DNA of 64,000 nt, from NCBI GenBank assembly GCA_002408485.1, contig DHSP01000048.1, forward strand, positions 15,767 through 79,766, given 5' to 3'. Below the pieces are notes generated by a model. That model was not told the origin of the DNA, made no database searches, and worked only from the letters and a program-made list of their open reading frames with translations. The position numbers and the translations under genes were made by a program. The first letter of the stretch is position 1; the number at the start of each line of letters is the position of its first letter. Positions 35,193-43,167 of the stretch are shown here, piece after piece. Source of the stretch: Proteiniphilum sp. UBA5283. Its GTDB lineage: Bacteria > Bacteroidota > Bacteroidia > Bacteroidales > Dysgonomonadaceae.

Positions 35193-36305
35193 ATGAGAAA
35201 AATAGTGTTTCTTTTCATAATGGGCAGCATTCTTTTTTCCTGCCAAAACAACAAGAATTATACAATCAGCGGTACAGTTGCCGATGGAGCGTATGAAGGT
35301 ACCAATGTTTACATACAAGAAATGACCAACGACGCCATGGTTGTTGTCGACACTCTGGTTGTCACGAATGGTTCGTTTTCGCTAAAGGGAGTGGCAGACA
35401 GTACAGTACTTCGATTTATTTCGCTGGATGAATCAGTGAGTCCACAGCAGGAGAGCCGGGTTCCGGTATTGATTGAGCCTGGTAAGATTGAAGTATTGTT
35501 CGATACTGTGGTGACAGTAAAAGGCACAAAAGTAAACGATGCCTATACTGAATTTAGACAGCAGCAGAGAGAACTGGTGAAAAGTATCCGCAGTGTGATG
35601 GAGCAATACAATACTGCCAGTGCGGAAGGCTCCATGACTGATTCTCTGGAAGCCCAAATCAAGGCATCGTACGACAAAATCAGTGATCAGCTGACCGGCC
35701 TGAATTTCAATTTTATCAAAAACAACATCGGAAATGATCTGGGAAAATATGCGTTTCTCACTTCTTCCTCAATGTTTTCGCCGGAACAACAGAAGGAAAT
35801 TCTCGAACTTGCCGACGATAATTTCAAGGCCCAGGAAAATATTCAGCGAGTCATTGTGAGGTTGGAAAATCTGGAGAATGTGGCTATAGGAAAAAAATTT
35901 GTCGATTTCACATTAAAAGATACGCAGGGTAACGATGTTTCTTTGTCTGACTATGCCGGAAACGGGAAGTATGTGCTGGTAGATTTTTGGGCTGCCTGGT
36001 GTGGACCATGCCGTCAGGAAATGCCCAACGTTGTCGCTGCATACGACAAGTACAAAACAAAAGGGTTTGAGGTTGTGGGAGTATCCTTCGATAAGGATCG
36101 CGAGAGCTGGACCCGGGGTATTGCAGAGTTAAAAATGACCTGGCCGCAAATGTCCGATTTGAGGTATTGGGAAAGCCCGGTAGTCGACCTATACGCTATC
36201 AACGGTATACCTCACACTATTCTTTTGGATAAGGAGGGCGTCATTATAGGAAAGGACCTGAGAGGCGATGCCCTTGATGCAAAATTGGCGGAATTGATGC
36301 CATAA
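35193..36305 (+). CDS. TlpA-like thioredoxin-fold lipoprotein with DUF4369
   Basis: A 370-residue lipoprotein. The signal sequence ends in LFSC (Cys17). An N-terminal DUF4369 beta domain (about 20-125, YTISGTVADGAYEGTNVYI) and a helical linker lead to a C-terminal AhpC/TSA-TlpA thioredoxin domain (about 230-370) with the redox motif WCGPC near residue 270 and the cis-Pro stretch GIPHTILL. It should work as a periplasmic thiol reductase or disulfide handler. It is monocistronic, with its own promoter and a terminator. Confidence 0.92.
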   Translation: MRKIVFLFIMGSILFSCQNNKNYTISGTVADGAYEGTNVYIQEMTNDAMVVVDTLVVTNGSFSLKGVADSTVLRFISLDESVSPQQESRVPVLIEPGKIEVLFDTVVTVKGTKVNDAYTEFRQQQRELVKSIRSVMEQYNTASAEGSMTDSLEAQIKASYDKISDQLTGLNFNFIKNNIGNDLGKYAFLTSSSMFSPEQQKEILELADDNFKAQENIQRVIVRLENLENVAIGKKFVDFTLKDTQGNDVSLSDYAGNGKYVLVDFWAAWCGPCRQEMPNVVAAYDKYKTKGFEVVGVSFDKDRESWTRGIAELKMTWPQMSDLRYWESPVVDLYAINGIPHTILLDKEGVIIGKDLRGDALDAKLAELMP

Positions 36306-36325
36306 TGGTTTCGGTCACACCTGAA

Positions 36326-36362
36326 AAGAAGAATGAGCTACAGATTGTGGCTCATTCTTTTT
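36326..36362 (+). terminator. intrinsic terminator after the TlpA-like gene
   Basis: GAATGAGC (36331-36338) pairs with GCTCATTC (36350-36357), followed by five T residues. Confidence 0.8.
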
Positions 36363-36380
36363 CAATCCGAAATTTATCGC

Positions 36381-36388
36381 TATTTTTG
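36381..36388 (+). promoter_or_regulatory. -7 box of the amidase-MCE operon
   Basis: TAttTTTG, 18 bases before the ATG at 36406. Confidence 0.6.
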
Positions 36389-36405
36389 CAAAAAAAGAAA
36401 TTGAC

Positions 36406-37500
36406 ATGAAACCTCATAAAAAGGCATTCTTATTATCGTGTTTGGGTGTTTTTATGCCTTTTTTTTTCGGTCAACCCGCCAACGCTCAAAACGGCAGGTT
36501 TACAGTAGTGATTGATCCCGGTCACGGAGGAAAAGATCCCGGCGCAATTGGTGCTGATTCGAAGGAGAAAGATATCGTACTCGCTGTCGGCCGGAAATTG
36601 GGAAAGCTTATTGAGGATAATCATCCCGATGTCGATGTCCTGTATACCCGCAATTCGGATTATTTTGTTGCACTAAACCAACGTGCGGAAATAGCGAATA
36701 AGGCACATGCTAATTTATTCATATCCATCCATTGCAATGCACTCGACCGGCGGCGTGCGTCACCACAGGGAGTAGAAACGTTTGTGCTTGGGTTGCATCG
36801 CAGTAAAGACAACCTGGATGTGGCCAAGGCTGAGAACGCTGTGATCATGTATGAAGATGATTATTCGGTCAAATACGAAGGGTTTAATCCAAATGAGCCC
36901 GAGTCGTATATCATTTTTGAGTTTATGGCGAACGAGTTCCTATCTCAAAGTGTTTACCTTGCCACGCTCGTGCAAAATCAGCTGGTCACCAATTCGCGGC
37001 GAGTGAACAGGAGTGTGCGGCAGGCCGGCTTTTTGGTGCTGAGAGAGGTGGCCATGCCCAGCATACTCGTTGAACTGGGATACATCAGTAACAGACAAGA
37101 TGAGAAGTACCTGAAGAGCCTGAGCGGCCAGAGTTCACTGGCCTCCTCCATATATAAGGGGTTTAAAGAATACAAGAGGGAGTATGACAAGAAAAGTAAT
37201 GTGTTCACCCAATCCGGAACGAACAAACAGCAGTCCGGTGTAACACAATCCTCTGCCGCTACAGGCGGAAAGAGAGAATATCGTGTTCAGTTTCTCACTT
37301 CCTCCCGTAAATACGAAAACGGAGCGTCGGCTTTTAAAGGTTTGAATCCGGTTGACTTTTATACCGATGGCTCCACCTATAAATATACTTTCGGCAGCAC
37401 CACAGACCAGGATGCAATCAAACAATCTCTCAGAGAAGTACAAAAAAAATTCAAAGATGCCTTTATCGTTGAATTTGAAGATGGGCTGCGCGTAAAATAA
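36406..37500 (+). CDS. N-acetylmuramoyl-L-alanine amidase
   Basis: A 364-residue secreted zinc amidase (Amidase_3) that cuts the bond between muramic acid and the stem peptide. A signal peptide (about 1-28, LLSCLGVFMPFFFGQPANA) is followed by the catalytic domain with VIDPGHGGKDPGAIG (zinc His), Glu in the VLYTRNSD region, and LFISIHCNA (second zinc His). A Ser/Gln-rich linker (about 262-285) leads to a ~75-residue C-terminal domain (EYRVQFLTSSRKYENG) resembling SPOR, which would target it to denuded glycan at division sites. The MCE gene follows after 14 bases. Confidence 0.93.
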   Translation: MKPHKKAFLLSCLGVFMPFFFGQPANAQNGRFTVVIDPGHGGKDPGAIGADSKEKDIVLAVGRKLGKLIEDNHPDVDVLYTRNSDYFVALNQRAEIANKAHANLFISIHCNALDRRRASPQGVETFVLGLHRSKDNLDVAKAENAVIMYEDDYSVKYEGFNPNEPESYIIFEFMANEFLSQSVYLATLVQNQLVTNSRRVNRSVRQAGFLVLREVAMPSILVELGYISNRQDEKYLKSLSGQSSLASSIYKGFKEYKREYDKKSNVFTQSGTNKQQSGVTQSSAATGGKREYRVQFLTSSRKYENGASAFKGLNPVDFYTDGSTYKYTFGSTTDQDAIKQSLREVQKKFKDAFIVEFEDGLRVK

Positions 37501-37514
37501 CGATTAAAGAACCT

Positions 37515-38408
37515 ATGAAGAAGACTTTTAGCAGGTATGCTGCCATAGGCCTGGCATTCATTGCCAGCATTGCAATGATATACTTCGGGATTAATTTTCT
37601 GAAAGGAGTAAATGTGCTGAAGAAGCAGAACCAGTATTATGCAATTTTTGAAGATGTTTCAAAGCTGCTTATCTCATCTCCCGTCTATGTGAAAGGATAT
37701 CAAATAGGGTTGATCAATGATATCAAGATGGTCAGTGATGATCCGATGCGCTTTGCTGTTGGTATCAATCTTAAAGAGCAACTGCGAATTACCGAGGGCA
37801 GTTATCTCGAATACGGGGTTGATATGTTCGGTGCTTCCACGGTAAACCTGGTGATGGTACCATCTCGCGTTTACCTTCAGCCAGGCGACACTCTTGTCGG
37901 CGGCAAGGAGCTGGCTCTACTTGACGGGGTGGCAAAAGCAATGCCAAGGGCTGATTCCATTCTGATGCGGATAGACTCTGTTGTTTACTCGCTGCATATG
38001 CTTATATCGAATCCTATATGGAAGCATTCTATTGAAGGCATCGGAAGCACCGTGACACAATTGAACCGCTCCAGCGAAAGCCTGAACAGAATGGTGGGGG
38101 CGCTGGAGGCTGATCTGCCCGTTATCAGCAGTAATCTTTCCGATGTGTCAGCCAACTTGAAAGAGGTTACCGATGAACTGAATCAAATGGATCTGACGCA
38201 AACGCTTGCTTCGATCGACGAGACAGTGAATAACTTGAAAATACTGACTCAAAAAATGAACAGCAATGACAATTCGCTGGGCTTGTTGATGAACGACACC
38301 AGGTTGCACGATAGTTTGAATGTGACCATTGATTCTGCCACGAAACTGCTTGAAGATATACGGCAAAATCCAGAGCGTTACTTGAGCATCAAGGTACGTT
38401 TATTTTAA
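37515..38408 (+). CDS. MlaD-family (MCE domain) lipid transport protein
   Basis: A 297-residue protein with an N-terminal anchor helix (about 10-30), an MCE domain (about 38-115, with FEDVSKLLISSPVYVKGYQIG) and a long helical tail (about 140-290) with heptad-like Leu/Asn spacing (SNLSDVSANLKEVTDELNQM). MCE proteins bind phospholipids in the periplasm for inner-outer membrane traffic. The matching permease and ATPase genes (MlaE, MlaF) are not in the window. It is co-transcribed with the amidase. Confidence 0.9.
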   Translation: MKKTFSRYAAIGLAFIASIAMIYFGINFLKGVNVLKKQNQYYAIFEDVSKLLISSPVYVKGYQIGLINDIKMVSDDPMRFAVGINLKEQLRITEGSYLEYGVDMFGASTVNLVMVPSRVYLQPGDTLVGGKELALLDGVAKAMPRADSILMRIDSVVYSLHMLISNPIWKHSIEGIGSTVTQLNRSSESLNRMVGALEADLPVISSNLSDVSANLKEVTDELNQMDLTQTLASIDETVNNLKILTQKMNSNDNSLGLLMNDTRLHDSLNVTIDSATKLLEDIRQNPERYLSIKVRLF

Positions 38409-38773
38409 GTTGAAGAGGTTTCGATTTCGTACTCCCGAATAAATCTAATTAGAATTATTCTAAATAGGTGGATTTTGGGGAATGGGAACAAAACCCTTTG
38501 GTTATTCGGGGATAAGTAACAAAAATGTAATATATTTGTAATTATAAAAAAAGAAGTCCTTTTTTTGTATCGTGTTGTTAATCAGCCGTGATTGACCTAT
38601 GGAGTGCTTTTAAAGTATTGAAAATCAAAAGTCTGCGAGTATCCTGTTGATAAATAGCGGTGTTTTTCGCAAACAGTTTTTTCAAAAAAAAGATCATTTT
38701 TTTATCTCGTTTTTTTTTTGAAAATTTGTACTCCTATTACGTTACGGAAAAGAAAAAGATCATTTTAAATTCA
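38409..38773. other. 365-base AT-rich region upstream of dnaA
   Basis: No gene is seen. It contains TAtaTTTG (38531-38538), a possible dnaA -7 box 236 bases before the ATG. It also has a 9-base inverted pair CCCGAATAA (38434-38442) and TTATTCGGG (38502-38510), and TGTTGATAA (38645-38653), one mismatch from a reverse-complement DnaA box. There are several A/T homopolymer runs. One 8/9 box is too little to call an origin, but autoregulation by DnaA or a diffuse origin is possible. Confidence 0.35.
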
Positions 38774-40177
38774 ATGAAGAGCGACTGTCGGTTTTTATGG
38801 AACAATTGTTTGAATGTCATTCGGGACAATATCCCCGAACCGGCATTTAATACATGGTTTCTGCCCATTGTGCCGTTAAAATACGTGGATCATGTGCTTA
38901 CAGTACAAGTACCAAGTCAGTTTTTCTATGAATATCTGGAAGATAAGTATCTTGATCTTATCCAGCAAACCCTTTACCGTGAAATAGGCGAGGGGACTAT
39001 TCTTAATTACCGGATTCTGGTAGAAACAGAGAGTAATACTGCCGTTGAACTTCGGGGAGAGAGCAAACCGCTTGCCGGAAAAGACAAGACTGTTTCCAGA
39101 AAAATAACTGCTAAGGTACCCAGTCCATTTGACAGGGTAGAGACATCGGAATTCGATTCTCAGATCAATTCAAAGTACACTTTTTACAATTTTTTTGAGG
39201 GTGAGAGCAATCGTCTGGCACGTACTGCGGCCGAGGCGGTAGCCAATAACCCGGCAAAAACAGCATTCAATCCTCTTTTTGTTCATGGATATTCCGGTGT
39301 GGGGAAAACGCATCTTTGTCACGCCATAGGTTCAAAAGTGGAAGCACTGTACCCCGATAAAAAAGTCTTGTATTTATCGGCTCATCTGTTCAAAGTCCAG
39401 TTTACCGATGCCCGCAGGTTTAATACAATCAACGATTTTATTAATTTTTACCAGAGCATCGATGTGCTTATTATCGACGATATTCATGAATTGTCGGGCC
39501 TGGAAAAAACGCAGAATACCTTCTTTCACATATTCAATCACCTGCATCAGAATAACAAACAACTGGTGATGACTTCCGACTGTGCGCCCATGGATATGCA
39601 GGGAATGGAAGAGCGCCTGCTTACCCGTTTTCGCTGGGGGCTCAGCACCAAGCTGGAACGCCCCGATAAGGAGCTTCGAAAAAAAATTCTGCAAAACAAA
39701 GTTTTGTCCGATGGCCTTTCCATTCCGGCCAATGTAATCGATTTTATTGCAGAGAATGTAACGGAGAATGTGCGCGACCTGGAGGGTATCGTTGTTTCGT
39801 TGATGGCACATTCAATCATCAATAATCGTGAGATCGACATGAATCTGGCACGACGGGTGTTGGAACAGAGCATTAAGTTTGAAAGAAAACGCATTACCGT
39901 CCAGAAGATACAGGATACGGTGTCGGAGTTCTTCAATATCAAGAAAGAGTTGATTCAGTCTTCTTCGCGCAAGCGTGAAATTGTGCAGGCGCGTCAAGTC
40001 ACCATGTATTTTATCAAAAAGCATACGGAACTGTCTCTTTCCCAGATTGGTGTGCAAGTGGGTAACCGAAATCATGCCACCGTACTCCACGCTTGCAATA
40101 CAGTAAAAAACTTTTACGAGGTTGACAAAGGTTTCCGCTCCGACATTGAAGAGATTGAAAAGATCCTTAACTCCTGA
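38774..40177 (+). CDS. dnaA: chromosomal replication initiator DnaA
   Basis: A 467-residue initiator protein. Domain I (about 1-80, FLWNNCLNVIRDNIPEPAFN) leads through a linker to the AAA+ domain with Walker A GYSGVGKTH, Walker B LIIDDIHEL and sensor motifs. The domain IV helix-turn-helix carries the DnaA signature near QVGNRNHATVLHAC. The ATG at 38774 gives the standard N-terminus; a GTG at 38660 would add a Phe/Lys-rich stretch with no family match. It is flanked by AT-rich DNA on its 5' side. Confidence 0.97.
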   Translation: MKSDCRFLWNNCLNVIRDNIPEPAFNTWFLPIVPLKYVDHVLTVQVPSQFFYEYLEDKYLDLIQQTLYREIGEGTILNYRILVETESNTAVELRGESKPLAGKDKTVSRKITAKVPSPFDRVETSEFDSQINSKYTFYNFFEGESNRLARTAAEAVANNPAKTAFNPLFVHGYSGVGKTHLCHAIGSKVEALYPDKKVLYLSAHLFKVQFTDARRFNTINDFINFYQSIDVLIIDDIHELSGLEKTQNTFFHIFNHLHQNNKQLVMTSDCAPMDMQGMEERLLTRFRWGLSTKLERPDKELRKKILQNKVLSDGLSIPANVIDFIAENVTENVRDLEGIVVSLMAHSIINNREIDMNLARRVLEQSIKFERKRITVQKIQDTVSEFFNIKKELIQSSSRKREIVQARQVTMYFIKKHTELSLSQIGVQVGNRNHATVLHACNTVKNFYEVDKGFRSDIEEIEKILNS

Positions 40178-40255
40178 TTTTTTGTAACAAGCCGTCTCGC
40201 CAGAGACATTTATTTATTTTTCGCTCTTTTTATCGGGGCGTCTTGATGAATTCAT

Positions 40256-40285
40256 TATATTTGCCCACAGCCGGAATCTTTCCGG
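40256..40285 (+). promoter_or_regulatory. promoter -7 box and leader hairpin of the endonuclease gene
   Basis: TAtaTTTG (40256-40263) is followed by CCGGAA-TCT-TTCCGG (40271-40285), a perfect hairpin in the 5' leader. It would abut an ATG at 40287, which favours the ATG at 40311 as start. Confidence 0.6.
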
Positions 40286-40310
40286 AATGGATTGGCTATA
40301 TCATAGAAGT

Positions 40311-41234
40311 ATGAGTTATTCTCACCACAGCATCCTTACTGCTTTTTTTTTATTTGTAACCGGCACCCTCAGCAGCCAGGTTCCAGAAGGCTATTATGCC
40401 GATGCAGATGGTAAAAGAGGCGCAGAGTTAAAAACGGCGCTGTTTCAGATTATAAAAGATCCACAGGTGGTATCTTATGCCAGTTTATGGGAGTTTTTCC
40501 GGGTAACTGATGCGCAGAGGAACAACAAGGTGTGGGATATGTATTCCGATGAGCCGGGAAAAGGGCCGGAATACCTGTATGATTTCAGGAATAACCGATG
40601 CGGCTCCTATCGCAGGGAGGGGGACTGCTACAACCGGGAACATACGTTGCCGAGAAGCTGCTTCAAAGGAACAGAATCCCTTGAGTCCGACCTTTTTCAC
40701 CTTTATCCCACCGATGGTTACGTGAACAACAGACGCGGTGACCTGCCTTTTGGAGAGGCAGGCATAACTTATTGGCAATCTTCAAATGGGTCGAAGATCG
40801 GACAAAATACATTTGGCGGTTACACACAGACGATATTTGAACCCATTGATGCATACAAAGGAGATTTTGCGCGTACGCTTTTTTATGTGGTCACCGCATA
40901 CGAAGATCAATTGTCACTCTGGCGCTCCGATCAGGTAGGAGGCAGCCGTTATCCCGGTTTTAGCGACTGGTCGTTGCACTTAATGCTGAAATGGCACCGG
41001 GAGGATCCTGTCAGCATCAAGGAGGTGCGCAGAAATGAGGAGGTTTATCGTATTCAAAAAAACCGCAATCCCTATATCGACTATCCCGAATTGGTCGAAT
41101 ACGTCTGGGGCGACTTCAAGACCTCTTGCTTTGAACCTACCTCACTTTCGGACAGTTTTTTGAAGATTGAATGCAGCCCGTTTGAACGCTGGCTGCAGGA
41201 TGTGAAGGGGTACTTCAAACGAAATAACCCATGA
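40311..41234 (+). CDS. secreted endonuclease I family nuclease
   Basis: A 307-residue exported nuclease: signal peptide (SILTAFFLFVTGTLSSQ), then the endonuclease I (His-Me finger) domain with the core CYNREHTLPRSCF, DLFHLYPTDGYVNNRRGDLPFG and the C-terminal NRNPYIDYPELVE. It cleaves DNA non-specifically outside the cytoplasm. The alternative ATG at 40287 sits against a leader hairpin and adds 8 residues to the signal peptide. Its stop codon overlaps the ATG of the metallophosphoesterase gene (ATGA), so the two are translated together, suggesting joint extracellular nucleic-acid breakdown. Confidence 0.92.
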   Translation: MSYSHHSILTAFFLFVTGTLSSQVPEGYYADADGKRGAELKTALFQIIKDPQVVSYASLWEFFRVTDAQRNNKVWDMYSDEPGKGPEYLYDFRNNRCGSYRREGDCYNREHTLPRSCFKGTESLESDLFHLYPTDGYVNNRRGDLPFGEAGITYWQSSNGSKIGQNTFGGYTQTIFEPIDAYKGDFARTLFYVVTAYEDQLSLWRSDQVGGSRYPGFSDWSLHLMLKWHREDPVSIKEVRRNEEVYRIQKNRNPYIDYPELVEYVWGDFKTSCFEPTSLSDSFLKIECSPFERWLQDVKGYFKRNNP

Positions 41235-42493
41235 GGCATTGGCTGCTTTCCCTTTTGCTTTGCTTTCTCCCCGTTTCGAACTGCTTGGCTGTAGTACCTT
41301 CAACACTGAAAATTGCGCTAATCACGGATGTACATTATCTTTCCCCTCAATTGATCAAAGAAGGTGATGCCCTCAAGGCATTCGAAGCGGCATCCGGAAG
41401 AAGAACGAGAGAGCTGCATGAGGTGCTGGACGAGGTGCTGGCTGCTCTTGGCAGAGAGAAACCGGATATTCTCCTTGTTACGGGAGATTTGAGCAACCAC
41501 GGAGAACTGGTGAGCCACTCCGGTTTTGTTGAAAAACTTCGCCCGCTGCAAAATGCAGGAACTCGGATTTATGTGATCCCCGGGAACCACGACATACTTG
41601 TTCCCGATCCCAAAGCCTATAAAGGTAGTGTAAGTACTCCTGTGAAGGGTGTTACGCCTGATGAATTTGCCCGGCTGTACGGTGATTTCGGTTATGATGA
41701 AGCGCTGCTGAGAGATGACGCATCGCTCAGTTATATGGTGGAGATAAATGAGAAAATTTGGCTGTTGGCTATCGACAGTAACAGGTATAACGAACAGCAT
41801 TCTACCTCTATCTCTGGGGGGCGTATTCGCCCGGAAACCCTGGAATGGGCACTAGAAATACTTCGGAAAGCCCGAGAAAAGGAGGTGATGGTGTTGGGGA
41901 TGATGCACCACGGATTGGTTGAACATATGCCATATCAGGAGGCTTTTTTTTCTGATTACCTTATTGAGGATTGGAGGCAGCAGGCCAATAAACTGGCCGA
42001 TGCGGGACTTGGTGTCATCTTCACGGGCCATTTCCATGCCAACGACATCACCCTTCATACCTCTCCTGCAGGCAACCCGATTTACGACATAGAGACTGCC
42101 AGCCTGGCACAGTATCCTTTTGCTTACCGGGTCATGCAATTGCAGGGGAATGAGCTCCACGTAAATACCCGGTTCGTGACATCCATACCCGGAAATCCTG
42201 ATGTTGAAAATGAATCTCGCCGTCGACTGGAGACGATTACGCGTCGTGTAGCGCAAAACCGGCTGGATATACCATGGGTGCCGATTCCGGAAGAAGTAAA
42301 AAACAATCTGATCGAGATGATCGTGCAGCTGCATCTGATGCATGTGCGGGGTGACGAAACGACGAATCCCGACCTGCGGGAGTCAATCAGACTTTTCGCG
42401 GCCATGATGGGCGCAGAAGCGGATATGGAGTCGTTTGCGTTTGATTTTCCACCGGAGGACAAGGAAGTTTTGCTGACTATTGGGGTGAAGTAA
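41231..42493 (+). CDS. exported calcineurin-like metallophosphoesterase
   Basis: A 420-residue phosphoesterase with a signal peptide (WLLSLLLCFLPVSNCLA). The metal-binding motifs occur in order: ITDVHYL, LLVTGDLSNHGE, IPGNHD, MMHHG and FTGHFHAND. The first residues overlap the endonuclease stop codon. The substrate cannot be read from the sequence; nucleotide or phosphodiester hydrolysis after DNA cleavage by the upstream nuclease is the simplest guess. Confidence 0.92.
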   Translation: MRHWLLSLLLCFLPVSNCLAVVPSTLKIALITDVHYLSPQLIKEGDALKAFEAASGRRTRELHEVLDEVLAALGREKPDILLVTGDLSNHGELVSHSGFVEKLRPLQNAGTRIYVIPGNHDILVPDPKAYKGSVSTPVKGVTPDEFARLYGDFGYDEALLRDDASLSYMVEINEKIWLLAIDSNRYNEQHSTSISGGRIRPETLEWALEILRKAREKEVMVLGMMHHGLVEHMPYQEAFFSDYLIEDWRQQANKLADAGLGVIFTGHFHANDITLHTSPAGNPIYDIETASLAQYPFAYRVMQLQGNELHVNTRFVTSIPGNPDVENESRRRLETITRRVAQNRLDIPWVPIPEEVKNNLIEMIVQLHLMHVRGDETTNPDLRESIRLFAAMMGAEADMESFAFDFPPEDKEVLLTIGVK

Positions 42494-42543
42494 CGGGGTG
42501 TGAAATTGGCAATGAATTGATTGATGAAGAAAAAGGGTATATT

Positions 42544-43161
42544 ATGAAGGAGTGCAATCTATTGCAAACATGTATGAAACCCGGATATGTTGAAGCCGGA
42601 TGCGACGAGGCGGGACGGGGGTGTCTTGCCGGCCCTGTATTCGCGGCGGCCGTGGTGTTGCCACCCGGTTTTTCCTGCATGAAGCTGAACGATTCCAAAC
42701 AGTTGACCGAAAAAAAACGGGATGAATTGCGTGCGGTGATCGAGAAAAATGCGTTGAGCTATGCAGTTGCTTCCTGCTCTCCCCAAGAGATTGATGAAAT
42801 GAATATCCTGTGGGCCTCGGTTGAGGCAATGCACCGGGCATTGAGGAAGCTGTCGGTGACTCCTGCCCATATTCTGGTAGATGGAAATCGATTCCGCCCC
42901 TTCGGGAAGATCCCTTATACTTGTGTAGTGAAGGGGGACGCTTTATTTCAATCCATCGCTGCTGCCTCTATTCTGGCTAAGACCTATCGCGACGAGTATA
43001 TGCGGGGATTGCACGAAAAATATCCCCGGTACGGCTGGGCATGCAACAAAGGTTATCCCACGAGGAAGCACCGGCAGGCAATTCTGGAGGAGGGCATCAC
43101 TCCTATGCACCGGAAAAGCTTTCAACTTGTTGAACGTCAGTTGGAATTTGTCTTTCAATAA
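42544..43161 (+). CDS. rnhB: ribonuclease HII
   Basis: A 205-residue enzyme that removes ribonucleotides from DNA and RNA from RNA-DNA hybrids. The catalytic motif is GCDEAGRGCLAGPV (Asp-Glu), with further acidic residues in HILVDGNRF and the conserved SIAAASILAKTYRDEYM. The ATG at 42544 is chosen; the frame extends to a TTG at 42517. It converges with tex, 6 bases between stop codons. Confidence 0.96.
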   Translation: MKECNLLQTCMKPGYVEAGCDEAGRGCLAGPVFAAAVVLPPGFSCMKLNDSKQLTEKKRDELRAVIEKNALSYAVASCSPQEIDEMNILWASVEAMHRALRKLSVTPAHILVDGNRFRPFGKIPYTCVVKGDALFQSIAAASILAKTYRDEYMRGLHEKYPRYGWACNKGYPTRKHRQAILEEGITPMHRKSFQLVERQLEFVFQ

Positions 43162-43167
43162 ATTTGT

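Noticed and set aside
40194..40207. GTCTC-gcca-GAGAC after dnaA as a terminator
   Set aside because: The 5-base stem is not followed by a continuous T-run; it may contribute but I cannot support it.
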